Source: Holophagales bacterium (GTDB lineage Bacteria; Acidobacteriota; Thermoanaerobaculia; UBA5066). Taken from it: a stretch of DNA of 64,000 nt. Made by a program: the position numbers and the translations under genes. Every line of letters begins with the position of its first letter. The first letter of the stretch is position 1. The stretch lies in contig JADJVF010000012.1 in the NCBI GenBank assembly GCA_016716705.1, positions 62,001 to 126,000 of the forward strand, in the 5' to 3' direction. Below are positions 16,122-24,971 of the stretch, one piece after another. The notes beneath the pieces were generated by a model, which was not told where the DNA came from, made no database searches, and saw only the letters and a program-made list of their open reading frames with translations.

Positions 16122-17365
16122 GAGTCGATCTTCCACCATCGGGCCCGCCTCGCGCTTCCCGCGAACGCGATCCTCACCCGTCTCTCGATGTCCGGGTCCG
16201 CGGGCGACCAGCCGGGGACGGGAACCTGGAGGAGGGGAACGATCCGGGGGAGGAGCTGGGACGCGTGGGTGCGGAGGGCAGCGTCGGCGGTGAGGTAGCC
16301 GTGGTTGAGGAGGACGGCGGCCTCGGCGTCGGTCACCGGGTCGAGGCCGGCGCGCATGGTGCAGAGGACGTCGCGGGCGAGGCTCTTCGAGTAGCCGAAT
16401 GGGATGCGATAGCTCGAGGGGGCGCTGGAGATGCTCCAGAAGGTGCCGGAGATCTGGCCGCCGACGAAGCCCGAGACGAGGCGGCGCCGGCGGATCTCCT
16501 GGCCCTCGCCGTCGATGCCGGTGGGAAACGGGTCCGGGCGGGGAGAGGACAGCTTTCTCGGCCGGGCCTTCGGATACGCACCCGCTTCGGAGACGAGGAC
16601 GGTGGTGTGGCTCTTCCAGACGGGGTCGAGGCCGAGGTGCGAGTGGCTCGCGCCGTCGCCGAGGGCGAGGTGCCGGATGGCGGCGTCGCGGGCCGCACCG
16701 GGCAGGGCCGCGCCGCCGGTGAGAAGCGAGGGGTCGAGCGGCGCCGGGAGAGGGCTGATGGAGCGCGGAAAGCAGGACGAGGCGGCAACGGCGCGCGCGA
16801 GGGTGGCGGCCTCGGGAGGAGGGGCCCACCCGAGCTGGCGGTCGCCCATCCGGTCGCGCTCGAAGGTCCAGGGAACGCTCCGGAGGAAGTCGGTGGCACA
16901 GAAGACGAAGCGGGGGGCCGGAGGAAGGTCGCGGAGCTTCAGCGGCGTCAGGATCTCCTCGTACCGCTTCGCGAGGGCTTCGACGCGCGCGTGGGGCCGG
17001 AACAGGTTTCGGGCGAGGAGCTGAAGCGTGCGGAACCCTCGCTGGAGGTCTTCGCGTGTGAGAGCGAGGAGCGGGGCTTGCACGAGCTCGTCCCACGCCT
17101 CGGGAGTGAACGCGGCCTTGTTCGTCGGCTCCTTCGCGATGAGGGTGGCGAGGCGGGCCGCGAGGATGCTTCCCCCGGACGTGGCGGAGAGGGTGTCGAC
17201 TTTGGCGAGCACCCCGAGCTCGTTCAGGCGGCGAAGGGCTCCGAGGTGGAAGAGGAGCGCACGGAAACCGCCCCCCGACAGGCAGAGGGCGAGACCCCGG
17301 GGATGCTCCGGAGAAGGCGGGAGGTCCGGGGCCAGAGCCGGCTGGGCCGCTGAATCGGCTCTCAT
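16118..17365 (-). CDS. Patatin-like phospholipase
   Basis: 415 residues from ATG 17365. The oxyanion motif SGGGFRA lies near residue 25 (ALCLSGGGFRALLFHLGALR), the nucleophile elbow is SATSGGS (G/TxSxG type, Ser about residue 62), and GDGA near residue 230 supplies the Asp of the Ser-Asp dyad. These define patatin-family lipid acyl hydrolases. No signal peptide is evident. The longer upstream frame is rejected, because the chosen ATG follows an AT-rich stretch unlike the surrounding coding DNA, although no good ribosome site is visible. It is cotranscribed with the PD40 protein. Confidence 0.85.
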   Translation of the reverse strand: MRADSAAQPALAPDLPPSPEHPRGLALCLSGGGFRALLFHLGALRRLNELGVLAKVDTLSATSGGSILAARLATLIAKEPTNKAAFTPEAWDELVQAPLLALTREDLQRGFRTLQLLARNLFRPHARVEALAKRYEEILTPLKLRDLPPAPRFVFCATDFLRSVPWTFERDRMGDRQLGWAPPPEAATLARAVAASSCFPRSISPLPAPLDPSLLTGGAALPGAARDAAIRHLALGDGASHSHLGLDPVWKSHTTVLVSEAGAYPKARPRKLSSPRPDPFPTGIDGEGQEIRRRRLVSGFVGGQISGTFWSISSAPSSYRIPFGYSKSLARDVLCTMRAGLDPVTDAEAAVLLNHGYLTADAALRTHASQLLPRIVPLLQVPVPGWSPADPDIERRVRIAFAGSARRARWWKIDS

Positions 17366-17578
17366 AAATCTATTGAAATCAATGGGTTGAGTTCTTGCGC
17401 CTGGCGAAGGGCCAGCGCTCCGCGCCCTTCGGTGGCGGGGGCCGAAAGGAGCTCGGCATGCCTTGCCGGGTGGGCCTGGGCGACGCGCCTCACGAACAAG
17501 GACGGGTCCTTTAGCCAAGCTCCGCGAGGGGCCCGGATTTACAACAGGGGAAGTGAAGAAAAGTTTTCGGGCCCGGAA
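17366..17578. promoter_or_regulatory. Intergenic region upstream of the patatin gene
   Basis: 213 bases between two minus-strand genes. Next to the patatin start is a locally AT-rich block (minus strand TTGATTTCAATAGATTT), the probable promoter. A near-palindrome GCGCCTGGCGAAGGGCCAGCGC at 17396-17417 could be a hairpin or an operator. Confidence 0.35.
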
Positions 17579-19042
17579 TCAGCCCACGCCGTCCGTCCCC
17601 GCCCGGTACCTCGCCGTCACCAGGAGGTTCACGGCCGCGAGGACGAAGAGCACCGCGAAGACGGGCAGGAGCGAACGCTCGATCGCCATCCGCAGCTCGG
17701 GCGAGGAGGCGGCGCCGCCGGTGAGGAGGCTCCCGGCCGAGTCGGCCGCGGGGCCGAGCCTCTGGGCGAGGCCTGCGGCCAGGATGCCGCCGAGGGCGCC
17801 GACGCCGATCGAGCCTCCGACCGTGCGCGAGAAGGGGACGAGGCTGGTGGCGATGCCGCGCCTCTTCTCCGGCACCACGTGCTGGATGACGAGGACCTGG
17901 CTCAGCGACGACGGCCCGAGGCCGAGGCCGACCAGGCCGCAGGCGAGGCTGATCCAGCCGACGCCGGCATCGAGAAGGGCCGCGAGGCCCAGCCCGGCGA
18001 AGCCGATCAGGATGAGGAGCGCGCCGGCGCGGGCCGTCCTGCGGAAGCCGAGGCGGACGATGAACCGCGCGGCCACCGCGGCCGAGAGCGACCAGCCGAA
18101 GACGAGCGGCGTGACGACGGCGCCCGCGGCCCCGGCGCTTCCGCCGCGGGCCCCCTGGACGAAGAGCGGGACGAACGTGTCGACGCCGTAGATGCTCGTC
18201 CCGATGAGGAGGCCGGAGAGGTACGGGGCCGCCGTCTCCACCCGGGTGAAGAGGTCGGGCGGGATGAGCGGGTGCTCGCGGTGCCCCTGGAGGCGGGCGA
18301 AGGCGTAGAGGAAGGTCACCGCCAGGAGCAGGAGGCCGGCTCGGGCCAGAAGCCCGAGGGAGCCCGGGCCTGCGCGGTGGAGGACCGCGAAGAGGAGCGC
18401 GGTGACGCCGATCGCGAGCAGGGCCGCGCCCGCGAGGTCGATCGGGTCTCGTCGCGGCTCGCGCGTCTCGACCATCTGCGTGGCCACGAGCGCGAAGGCG
18501 AGGAGGCCGAGGGGGAGGTTGATGGTGAAGATCGACCGCCAGCCGAACGACACCGTGAGAAACGCGCCGAGGAGGGGACCGATGAGGCTCGCGAAGCCCC
18601 AGACGCCGCTGAACAGGCCCTGGACCTTCGCGCGCTCCGAGATCGAGTAGAGGTCTCCGGTGACGGTGAGGGCGACGGGCATGAGGCCGCCCGCCCCGAG
18701 GCCCTGGAGCGCCCGGGCGACGATGAGCTGCGGCATCGAGCGGGCGAGAGCGCAGACGAGCGCGCCGCCGAGGAAGAGGGCGGTGGCGACGAGGAGGACC
18801 CGCCGGCGGCCGTAGAGGTCGGCGAGGCGCCCGAAGAGCGGCATCGAGATCGTGGAGGTGAGGAGGTAGACGGAGAAGACCCACGAGTAGAGGGAAAGGC
18901 CGTGGAGGTCCCCGATGATCGTCGGCATCGCCGTGGAGACGACCGTCGACTCGAAGGACGCGAGCGCGGTGACGAGGAGGAGCGCGAACGTCACCGCGCG
19001 CCGGCGTTTCGGGTCGAAGCGGGGCGGCACGGGGGACATCAT
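17579..19042 (-). CDS. MFS drug exporter, DHA2 (EmrB/QacA) family
   Basis: 487 residues, about 14 hydrophobic segments. Motif A between helices 2 and 3 is clear (GRLADLYGRRRVLL), and the family C motif region reads GPLLGAFLTVSFGWRSIF. The N-terminal SFESTVVSTAMPTIIGDL stretch is typical of 14-helix DHA2 proton antiporters that expel lipophilic drugs. The start (ATGATG) overlaps the stop of the upstream membrane glycosyltransferase gene. No regulator gene is adjacent. Substrate cannot be predicted. Confidence 0.92.
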   Translation of the reverse strand: MMSPVPPRFDPKRRRAVTFALLLVTALASFESTVVSTAMPTIIGDLHGLSLYSWVFSVYLLTSTISMPLFGRLADLYGRRRVLLVATALFLGGALVCALARSMPQLIVARALQGLGAGGLMPVALTVTGDLYSISERAKVQGLFSGVWGFASLIGPLLGAFLTVSFGWRSIFTINLPLGLLAFALVATQMVETREPRRDPIDLAGAALLAIGVTALLFAVLHRAGPGSLGLLARAGLLLLAVTFLYAFARLQGHREHPLIPPDLFTRVETAAPYLSGLLIGTSIYGVDTFVPLFVQGARGGSAGAAGAVVTPLVFGWSLSAAVAARFIVRLGFRRTARAGALLILIGFAGLGLAALLDAGVGWISLACGLVGLGLGPSSLSQVLVIQHVVPEKRRGIATSLVPFSRTVGGSIGVGALGGILAAGLAQRLGPAADSAGSLLTGGAASSPELRMAIERSLLPVFAVLFVLAAVNLLVTARYRAGTDGVG

Positions 19043-20868
19043 GGCTTCCCGGAACGAGCGGACGCCGGGATTTCCCAGACGTCCACACCGTCGACGGTCT
19101 TCACGAAGCGGAGGCGGGCGCGGAGCGCCGCCATGACGTGGCCTTTCGTCGGGTCTGGCGCGTACGGCAGCAGCGAGAGCGGGGTCCCGCCGCCGAAGGC
19201 GGGCGTGGCGAGCAGCCAGCGGATGCCGTTCTCGTGGAGTCGCGCGAGGAGCCGGTCTGCGTTTTCGCCGTTGCGGATCCAGATCGTGAGAGGCGCCTCG
19301 TTGATGAGCCCTTCGACGATCCACGGCCGGTTGAAATAGACCGGCCCGGGAAAGTCCCCGACCATGACGCCCCCGGGAGGAAGCCCGTTCACGTAGGCCG
19401 CGGCCCGGTAGCCCGGAATCGTCCGCGCGAGGTATTCCTCCTTCGAGGAATGGCCGAAGAGGTAGTCGGCGGCGCCGAAGTTCCGCGCCTGGAAGTCCCA
19501 TGACACGAACAGACCCGGCAGTGCGAGCGGAATCGCCAGCCAGGCTCCCCTTCGCGGGAACACTCGCGCCAGCACCGCCGCGGCCGCGAGGGAGAGCCCC
19601 CAGAGCATCGGGAGGAGGTATCGCGTGGGCGGGCTGGTGAAGGCCGCGTAGACGAGGAAGGGGAGGGCCATGCAGGCCGCCAGCCGGACGAGGCGGTCCC
19701 GAAGCCCGAAGAAGAGGAGCAGGAGACCGGCGAGGTTGTGGATCCCTGCCGTCTCGTCGTCCTCGCCCGAGTCGGGTGTCTGCCAGACGACGCCGAGCGG
19801 GCCGGCGTTCTTCTTGTTGAAAGTTGCGAAGTGGTTGTAGACGTCGGTGCCGACTCCCGGCAGGGGCCGCCCCGTCGCCAGGTACCCGATCGGGAAGACC
19901 GGGTCGCCGAACCCGACGACATTCCTCACGAGAAACGGGGCGAGGATGATGGTCGAGCACGCCGCGATCGTGGCCAGGGCGCTCAACCGGGCGCCGCGCG
20001 GGCGGGCGAACCCGAAGGCGAGCGCGAGCGCTGCCGCGGCGGGGCCGACGGTCAGCTTCGTCGCGAGAGCCGCTCCGAGACAGAGGCCGACGAGGAGCGG
20101 GCGCCCCTTCCGATAGACGAGCGCGAAGGCGACGGCCAGGTGAAAGAGAGCGATGTGATCGATGAACCCGGTTCCGGCGATGACCCCGACGGCGGGGCAC
20201 GCCAGGAACAGGAGAGGGCCGGCCAGCGCCGCGTTGCGGCTGCGGTGGCCGCGGTGAAGCGTCAGGGCGAGGACGGCCAGGGACGCGGCCAGGAAGCCGG
20301 CGTGGAGGAACTTGGCGGTGTCGTGGGATTTCACGACGAGGCCGACGAGGTACAGGGCGTCGCCCAGCGCGGGGTAGGCGCCGGTCACGTCCCACTCGTA
20401 GAGGAAAATCCGTCCGGTCAGGAGGTAGAGCTTCGGCAGGGCGACGTGGTAGCGGATGCCGTCGTTGTCGACGAGCGGAATCGCGAGAGAGAAAAGGAGC
20501 AGGGGCGCCGCGGCCGCGAGCACAAACGCCGCCAGGAGCGGCGTGGCGCGCGCGAGCGCGAGGAGGCGCCCGGAGACCCGGCCGAGGGCCGTGCCCCACG
20601 GGCGCAACGACGTGAGCGAGAAGAGTGCGCATCCGATCCAGAGGGGAGCGAGCGCCCAGGTGCCGACGAGGCTGCCGACGATCCAGCTGCTCCACCCGAT
20701 CGCCGCCGAGCCGACGGAAAGGGAGACCGGAACGGCGATGGCGGACGATCCGGGCCGCAGGCGCGCCGGCAGGAGAGCGAAACCGAAGAGGGAAAAAGCG
20801 AGGAGCAACAGCGTCGCCACTCCCGCGTTCGCCGCGGCCGCTGCGAGAACGCTGAACGTCGCCGGCAC
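19039..20868 (-). CDS. Multi-pass membrane glycosyltransferase-like protein
   Basis: About 609 residues if GTG 20868 is the start; the first clear hydrophobic helix begins a few residues later. Around a dozen membrane helices are followed by a soluble C-terminal domain. After the first group of helices comes PLVDNDGIRYHVALPKLYLL, an acidic motif as found in the first periplasmic loop of GT-C enzymes (ArnT/PMT/GT39 type) that take sugars from polyprenyl phosphate. GDPVFPI and ATFNKKNAG are other conserved-looking loops. The divergent GT2 gene is of the type that makes the polyprenyl-sugar donor. Start codon uncertain. Confidence 0.7.
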   Translation of the reverse strand: MPATFSVLAAAAANAGVATLLLLAFSLFGFALLPARLRPGSSAIAVPVSLSVGSAAIGWSSWIVGSLVGTWALAPLWIGCALFSLTSLRPWGTALGRVSGRLLALARATPLLAAFVLAAAAPLLLFSLAIPLVDNDGIRYHVALPKLYLLTGRIFLYEWDVTGAYPALGDALYLVGLVVKSHDTAKFLHAGFLAASLAVLALTLHRGHRSRNAALAGPLLFLACPAVGVIAGTGFIDHIALFHLAVAFALVYRKGRPLLVGLCLGAALATKLTVGPAAAALALAFGFARPRGARLSALATIAACSTIILAPFLVRNVVGFGDPVFPIGYLATGRPLPGVGTDVYNHFATFNKKNAGPLGVVWQTPDSGEDDETAGIHNLAGLLLLFFGLRDRLVRLAACMALPFLVYAAFTSPPTRYLLPMLWGLSLAAAAVLARVFPRRGAWLAIPLALPGLFVSWDFQARNFGAADYLFGHSSKEEYLARTIPGYRAAAYVNGLPPGGVMVGDFPGPVYFNRPWIVEGLINEAPLTIWIRNGENADRLLARLHENGIRWLLATPAFGGGTPLSLLPYAPDPTKGHVMAALRARLRFVKTVDGVDVWEIPASARSGKP

Positions 20869-20970
20869 CGGAGGAAGTATAGGGTTGAGATCACGCGAAG
20901 CCGGAGCGGGCCAGAAAGCCGGCCTGTCCGCGGGGGGCGTTCCCGAAGTACTCTTCGACGAGGTGACGCC

Positions 20971-21702
20971 GTGAATCCGTCCGCCTCCGACCGGATCAGC
21001 CTCTTCTTCCCGGTCTACCGGGACGAGCGGACGATCGAGCGCGTCGCGGCGAAGGCGCACCGCGTCCTCGCGGAGCTGACGTCCGACTACGAGATCATCG
21101 TCGTCAACGACGGCTCGCCCGACCGGGCCGGCGAGATCGCCGACGAGCTCGCCCGCCAGAGCCCGCGGGTCCGGGTCATCCACCACGGCGAGAACCTGGG
21201 ATACGGCAAGGCCCTCCGGACCGGTCTCGAGGCGGCGCGGTACGAGTGGATCGCCTTCACCGACGGAGACGACGAGTACGAGGTGGACGACCTTCGCAAG
21301 CTCTGGCGGCTGCGCGACCATTACGACCTGATCCTGACCTTCCGCTACGCGAAGAGGTACGGGAGCGCGCGGATCTTCATCTCATTCGTCTACAACAACC
21401 TCCTCCGCTCGGTCTTCCGGACGCGCTACCGCGACATCAGCTGCGGCCTGCGCCTCGTCCGGAAGGAGGTGGCCGCCGAGCTCCCGCTTCGCTCGTCGAG
21501 CCCGTTCATCGGCGCGGAGATCGCGATCAAGACGATGCTCAAGGGGTACCGCGTTGGAGAGGTGGGGATCCAGACGTTCCCGAGGGAGTTCGGCCACGGC
21601 TCCTCGACGAGCCTGAGGAACATCCTCGCCACCCTGCGCGACATGCGGCTCGTCTACCGGGAGGTTTTCTCTCCCCAGTACGACCGTCCCCTGAATCACT
21701 GA
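20971..21702 (+). CDS. GT2 family glycosyltransferase (polyprenyl-phosphate sugar synthase type)
   Basis: 243 residues from GTG 20971. Motifs of the GT-A fold: ISLFFPVYRDE at the start, EIIVVNDGSPDRAGEIADEL, NLGYGKALRTGLEAARYEWI and FTDGDDEYEVDDL, the DxD that holds the metal and nucleotide sugar. The rest (RYRDISCGLRLVRKE, FIGAEIAIKTMLKGY) fits dolichyl/undecaprenyl-phosphate glucose or mannose synthases without a membrane domain. It faces away from the GT-C-like gene over about 100 bases, so the two may share a control region and supply donor and acceptor steps of lipid or protein glycosylation. Confidence 0.85.
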   Translation: MNPSASDRISLFFPVYRDERTIERVAAKAHRVLAELTSDYEIIVVNDGSPDRAGEIADELARQSPRVRVIHHGENLGYGKALRTGLEAARYEWIAFTDGDDEYEVDDLRKLWRLRDHYDLILTFRYAKRYGSARIFISFVYNNLLRSVFRTRYRDISCGLRLVRKEVAAELPLRSSSPFIGAEIAIKTMLKGYRVGEVGIQTFPREFGHGSSTSLRNILATLRDMRLVYREVFSPQYDRPLNH

Positions 21703-21716
21703 GGGGCGGCCCGGCC

Positions 21717-22547
21717 TCAGAACTCCTGCGGCAGCTTCGCCATCTCCTCCGCGGTGAAGACCGGGCCGTCCTTGCAGACGTAGACCGGCCCGATGTTGCA
21801 GCGGCCGCACTTGCCGATGCCGCACTTCATCCGGTTCTCGAGGGTCGTGTAGATCCGGTCGGCGGCGAAGCCGAGCTTCGTCAGGACCGGCAGCGTGTAC
21901 TTGATCATCACCGGCGGCCCGCAGACGATGGCGTAGGCATCCGCGGCGGAGGGTGCGGCCTTCTCGACGATCGCGGGGACGAGGCCGACGTCGCCCGTCC
22001 AGCCGGGCGTCTCGCCCCCCGGATCGACCGTCTGGCGGAGCGTCACGTCGGGGCGGGCCGCCCACTCGGCAAGCTCGCGCTTGTAGACGAGGTCGGAGAC
22101 GGAACGGGCGCCGTAGACGATCGTCACGTCGCGGAACCGGTCGCGCAGGTCGAGGGCGTTCCAGATGACGGAGCGGACGGGGGCGAGGCCGATTCCGCCC
22201 GCGATGAAGACGAGGCTGGAGCCTTCCATCTTCCCGAGCGGGAAGTGGTTCCCGTAGGGGCCGCGGAAGCCCATCGTGTCGCCGACGTTCAGCGAACGGA
22301 GCGCCGTGGTCGCCTTGCCGACGGTCTTGAAGCTGCACTCGATGTAGCCCTGACGGGTCGGGGAGGAGGCGATGCAGAACGTGCACTCGCCGGCGCCAAA
22401 CGCCGTGTATTCGCCGAACTGGCCTGCCTTGAAGTCGAACGTCCGGGCGAGCTCGGGCTCCTGGAAGGCGAGGCGGAGCGTCCGGGTGTCGGGCGTCTCG
22501 TCGACGAGGTCGGTGACTCTCGCGAGGTACGGCTCGTAGAGGTTCAC
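21717..22547 (-). CDS. flxA: FAD/NAD(P)-binding subunit with 2Fe-2S site (FlxA / hydrogenase gamma type)
   Basis: 276 residues. A ferredoxin-reductase-like FAD domain (GQFGEYTAFG, MGFRGPYGNHFP) is followed by the NAD domain (VFIAGGIGLAPVRSVI, IVCGPPVMIKYTL) and a C-terminal Cys cluster CGIGKCGRCNIGPVYVCKDG for 2Fe-2S, as in dihydroorotate dehydrogenase B and Flx/hydrogenase gamma subunits. It would exchange electrons between NAD(P)H and the Hdr complex. The GTG start overlaps the previous stop (GTGA). Last gene of the hdr/flx operon. The symbol is by analogy with FlxABCD-HdrABC. Confidence 0.85.
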   Translation of the reverse strand: MNLYEPYLARVTDLVDETPDTRTLRLAFQEPELARTFDFKAGQFGEYTAFGAGECTFCIASSPTRQGYIECSFKTVGKATTALRSLNVGDTMGFRGPYGNHFPLGKMEGSSLVFIAGGIGLAPVRSVIWNALDLRDRFRDVTIVYGARSVSDLVYKRELAEWAARPDVTLRQTVDPGGETPGWTGDVGLVPAIVEKAAPSAADAYAIVCGPPVMIKYTLPVLTKLGFAADRIYTTLENRMKCGIGKCGRCNIGPVYVCKDGPVFTAEEMAKLPQEF

Positions 22548-23596
22548 GCGGCACCTCCGGCGGTGGCGGCTCGTTCCGCGATCGTCCGGAGGACCTCCGG
22601 GAGGTCCATGCCGCCCGGGCACGCGCGGCTGCATCGGCCGCAGCCGGTGCAGAGGAGCTCCCCGAAGCGGGCGGGGTAGATGGAGAACTTGTGCATCAAG
22701 CGCTGGCGGAAGCGGGCGTGCTGGTCGGCCCGCGGGTTGTGGCCTGAGGCGTGGAGGGTGAAACGCCCCGCCTGGCAGGTGTCCCAGTTGCGGCGGCGCG
22801 TCCCGTGCGTGACCCCCTCGGGCTCGTCGACGATGTCGAAGCAGTGGCAGGTGGGGCAGACGGAGGCGCAGGCGCCGCAGCCGTGGCAGCGGAGGGCGAC
22901 GTCGGCCCAGAGCGGGTCCTCGAAGTGCTCCGCGAGCCATGTCGTGACGGGCGCGAGCGGGGCGACCGGCTCGACGCGGCTGCCGGCGAGCGCAGCGCGG
23001 CTGCGGGCGACGTCGGCCTCGTTCGGTGCGGGGCCGAATCGCTCTTCGTGGGCCGTGACGAGGGCCTCTCCCTTCGATGTGACGATCTCGACGGCGAAGC
23101 CACCCTCGAGCGGGACGAGGAGGAGGTCGGCCCCGCGCGTGGCGGTCGGGCCACCGCCGGTCGCGCCGCAGAAGCACGTCTCGTCGCGGGAGGAGCAGCC
23201 GACCGAGACGATCGTCGTCGCCTCGCGCCGCCCGAACCAGAGCTCGTCGCGGTAGTCCCAGCCCATCACCTTGTCGAGCGCCTGGACCCCCGCGGCGTCG
23301 CACGGGACGGCGCCGAGGACGACGTGGGGCGGGAACGACGTCGGGACGGAGTCGATCGCGACGTCGGAGCCCGATAGCCGGAACGCGAAGAGCGGCTCCG
23401 TTGGAGGGAGGAAGAGCGCCTTGAGCGAGAGGCGCGGAAGGCCGTCGCCGAGGACGGCGTCTTCGAGGCGGGTGACGGGGCGGTAGTCGAGTCGGCCGTC
23501 GGCCGCGCGGGCGGGTGCGGTGACGGCCGTCCCCGCGGCCACGAGGTCGGCGACAAGGGCGGCGAGCTGGGCGTGGGTGATCGTGCGTCCGTTCAA
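22544..23596 (-). CDS. 4Fe-4S dicluster subunit of the Hdr/Flx complex
   Basis: 350 residues from TTG 23596, which overlaps the preceding stop. The N-terminal half resembles the AsrA/hydrogenase beta-type domain (FAFRLSGSDVAID, LGAVPCDAAGVQALDKV, CSSRDETCFCGATGGGP). The C-terminal half has two ferredoxin-like clusters, CHGCGACASVCPTCHCF and CTGCGRCSRACPGGMDLPEV. Such subunits pass electrons between the flavin subunit and HdrA/MvhD. Whether it corresponds to FlxB or FlxC cannot be settled here. Confidence 0.78.
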   Translation of the reverse strand: MNGRTITHAQLAALVADLVAAGTAVTAPARAADGRLDYRPVTRLEDAVLGDGLPRLSLKALFLPPTEPLFAFRLSGSDVAIDSVPTSFPPHVVLGAVPCDAAGVQALDKVMGWDYRDELWFGRREATTIVSVGCSSRDETCFCGATGGGPTATRGADLLLVPLEGGFAVEIVTSKGEALVTAHEERFGPAPNEADVARSRAALAGSRVEPVAPLAPVTTWLAEHFEDPLWADVALRCHGCGACASVCPTCHCFDIVDEPEGVTHGTRRRNWDTCQAGRFTLHASGHNPRADQHARFRQRLMHKFSIYPARFGELLCTGCGRCSRACPGGMDLPEVLRTIAERAATAGGAA

Positions 23597-24466
23597 AGGA
23601 TGAACTCCTGCGGGTCGTCCTTCTTGAAGGCGCCCACGGGCGAGGGGACGGCGGGATCGTCGGTGGGGACGTGGCCGAACTGCTCGGAGGCGACCTGCGC
23701 GAGCTTTCGGTTGAGGAGGCCGAGCGGAATGTCGACGGGGCAGGCGCGCTCGCACTCGCCGCAGTCGATGCAGCGCCCAGCCTGGTGGAGAGCGCGCGTG
23801 ACGTGCCAGGCGAAGTTGCCGCGTGGGTGGGGCGACGACTCGACCCACTGCGGCTGCGTCTTGTCGGCGACGCACCGCTCGCAGAAGCACATCGGGCAGG
23901 CCTCGCGGCAGGCGTGGCAGCGGACGCAGCGGCCCAGCTCCTCCTGCCAGAACGCCCAGCGGGCCGCGGGCTCCATCTTCTCGAGCTCGGCGATGCGGGC
24001 GTCGCGGCGGCTCCCGGCGGGGGGCGGCGGTGGCATTTCGCCGACGACGTGGTCGGCGAGGTGCGGTTCGCGTGCCGTACAGCCGGGGCAGCGGTCGGAG
24101 ACGGTGGCGGGGGAGAGCGCCTCGAGGGAGGTCGGGTCGGCCACGACGCCGCCGCAGCGGACGCCGATGACGACGACGTCCTCCCGCTTCAGCTGCGTCT
24201 CGCGGACGAGGCCGGCGACGGCGCGGGCGTCGCAGCCCTTCACGACGACGGCGGGCCTGCCGAGCCTGGCGACGTGCGTCCGTCGGGGCGAGAGGTAGGG
24301 CACGAGGTTCTGAGTGCAGCGCTCGTCGAAGACGAGGCCCCGGGCGGAGGCCGGGTCGGTGACGAACGCGGGGCGGACGCCGCGCGGCCCTTCCTCCCAG
24401 CCGATGACGACCTGCACGGTGCCCTTCGGAGAGGAGCTTTGCGGCGAGGTCGCGGAGCTCCCTCAT
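23593..24466 (-). CDS. 4Fe-4S subunit with F420-hydrogenase-beta-like domain (Flx complex), one frameshift
   Basis: The real start is probably ATG 24466, overlapping the previous stop (ATGA): MRELRDLAAKLLSEG, then one extra G near 24447 breaks the frame, which resumes as VQVVIGWEEGPRGVRPAFVT. The middle resembles the FrhB/FdhB beta domain (VVVKGCDARAVAGLVRETQL, VVIGVRCGG). Two 4Fe-4S sets follow: CVRCHACREACPMCFCERC and CIDCGECERACPVDIPLGLL. It ends QEFIL. Without correction the readable part starts at 24417. An electron-transfer partner of the neighbouring subunits. Confidence 0.75.
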
Positions 24467-24957
24467 CGCGCGGCTCCTTTCGCCGCATCGGCGGGAGAAG
24501 CCGCCGGGAAAGAGGGGAGGGCCGTTCCCGGGTACGCCGCGAACGGCCCGAGAGCGCGGACGCGGGCGGTGGCGTCGTTCACGACCTCGCGCCACTTCTG
24601 CCCCTCGGAGGCCGACACCCACGAGAACGTGATGCGCCCCTCGGGCAGGCCGAGGAACTCGACGAGCTCCTTGAAGAAGGCGAAGCGGCGGCGCGCGTGG
24701 TAGTTGCCGGAGGTGTAGTGGCAGTCGGCGGGGTGGCAGCCGCTGACGATGACGCCGTCGGCTCCCCTCTCGAACGCCTTGACGATGAAGAGCGGGTCGA
24801 TCCGCCCCGTGCAGGGGAGCCTCACGATCCTCACGTTCGCGTCCATCTGGAGGCGGCTCGTCCCGGCGAGGTCGGCCCCGGTGTAGGTGCACCAGTTGCA
24901 GACGAAGGCGGTGAGCCGGGGCTCGAAGGGGCTCTCTTTGTCGAGCGTGGCGTGCAT
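24463..24957 (-). CDS. mvhD: MvhD/FlxD-type 2Fe-2S electron transfer subunit
   Basis: 164 residues. The conserved MvhD core is clear: AFVCNWCTYTGADLAGTSRL, VRIVRLPCTGRIDPLFIVKA, DGVIVSGCHPADCHYTSGNY, supplying the Cys ligands for the 2Fe-2S cluster that docks on HdrA. The C-terminal 25 residues are an Ala/Pro tail. It lies 14 bases after hdrA and overlaps the next gene. In methanogens and sulfate reducers MvhD hands electrons to the bifurcating flavin of HdrA. Confidence 0.9.
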   Translation of the reverse strand: MHATLDKESPFEPRLTAFVCNWCTYTGADLAGTSRLQMDANVRIVRLPCTGRIDPLFIVKAFERGADGVIVSGCHPADCHYTSGNYHARRRFAFFKELVEFLGLPEGRITFSWVSASEGQKWREVVNDATARVRALGPFAAYPGTALPSFPAASPADAAKGAAR

Positions 24958-24971
24958 GTCCTTCTCCGTCC

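Noticed and set aside
16118..17518. Earlier start for the patatin gene at 17518
   Set aside because: The extra 51 residues are Arg/Pro-rich without conservation-like pattern and cross an AT-rich promoter-like stretch; ATG 17365 is preferred.
17387..19339. Long open frame on the plus strand (650 codons) opposite the MFS exporter
   Set aside because: Composed of Glu/Arg/Asp-rich low-complexity sequence that mirrors codon use of the true gene on the other strand; no domain and no ribosome site. The same applies to the long plus-strand frames at 19738-20970, 23671-25002, 25143-27104 and the long minus-strand frame at 31825-34371.
22544..24892. A 782-codon frame covering several Flx subunit genes
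   Set aside because: Only its last 350 codons (from 23596) encode the recognisable Fe-S subunit; the rest is the wrong frame of the neighbouring genes.
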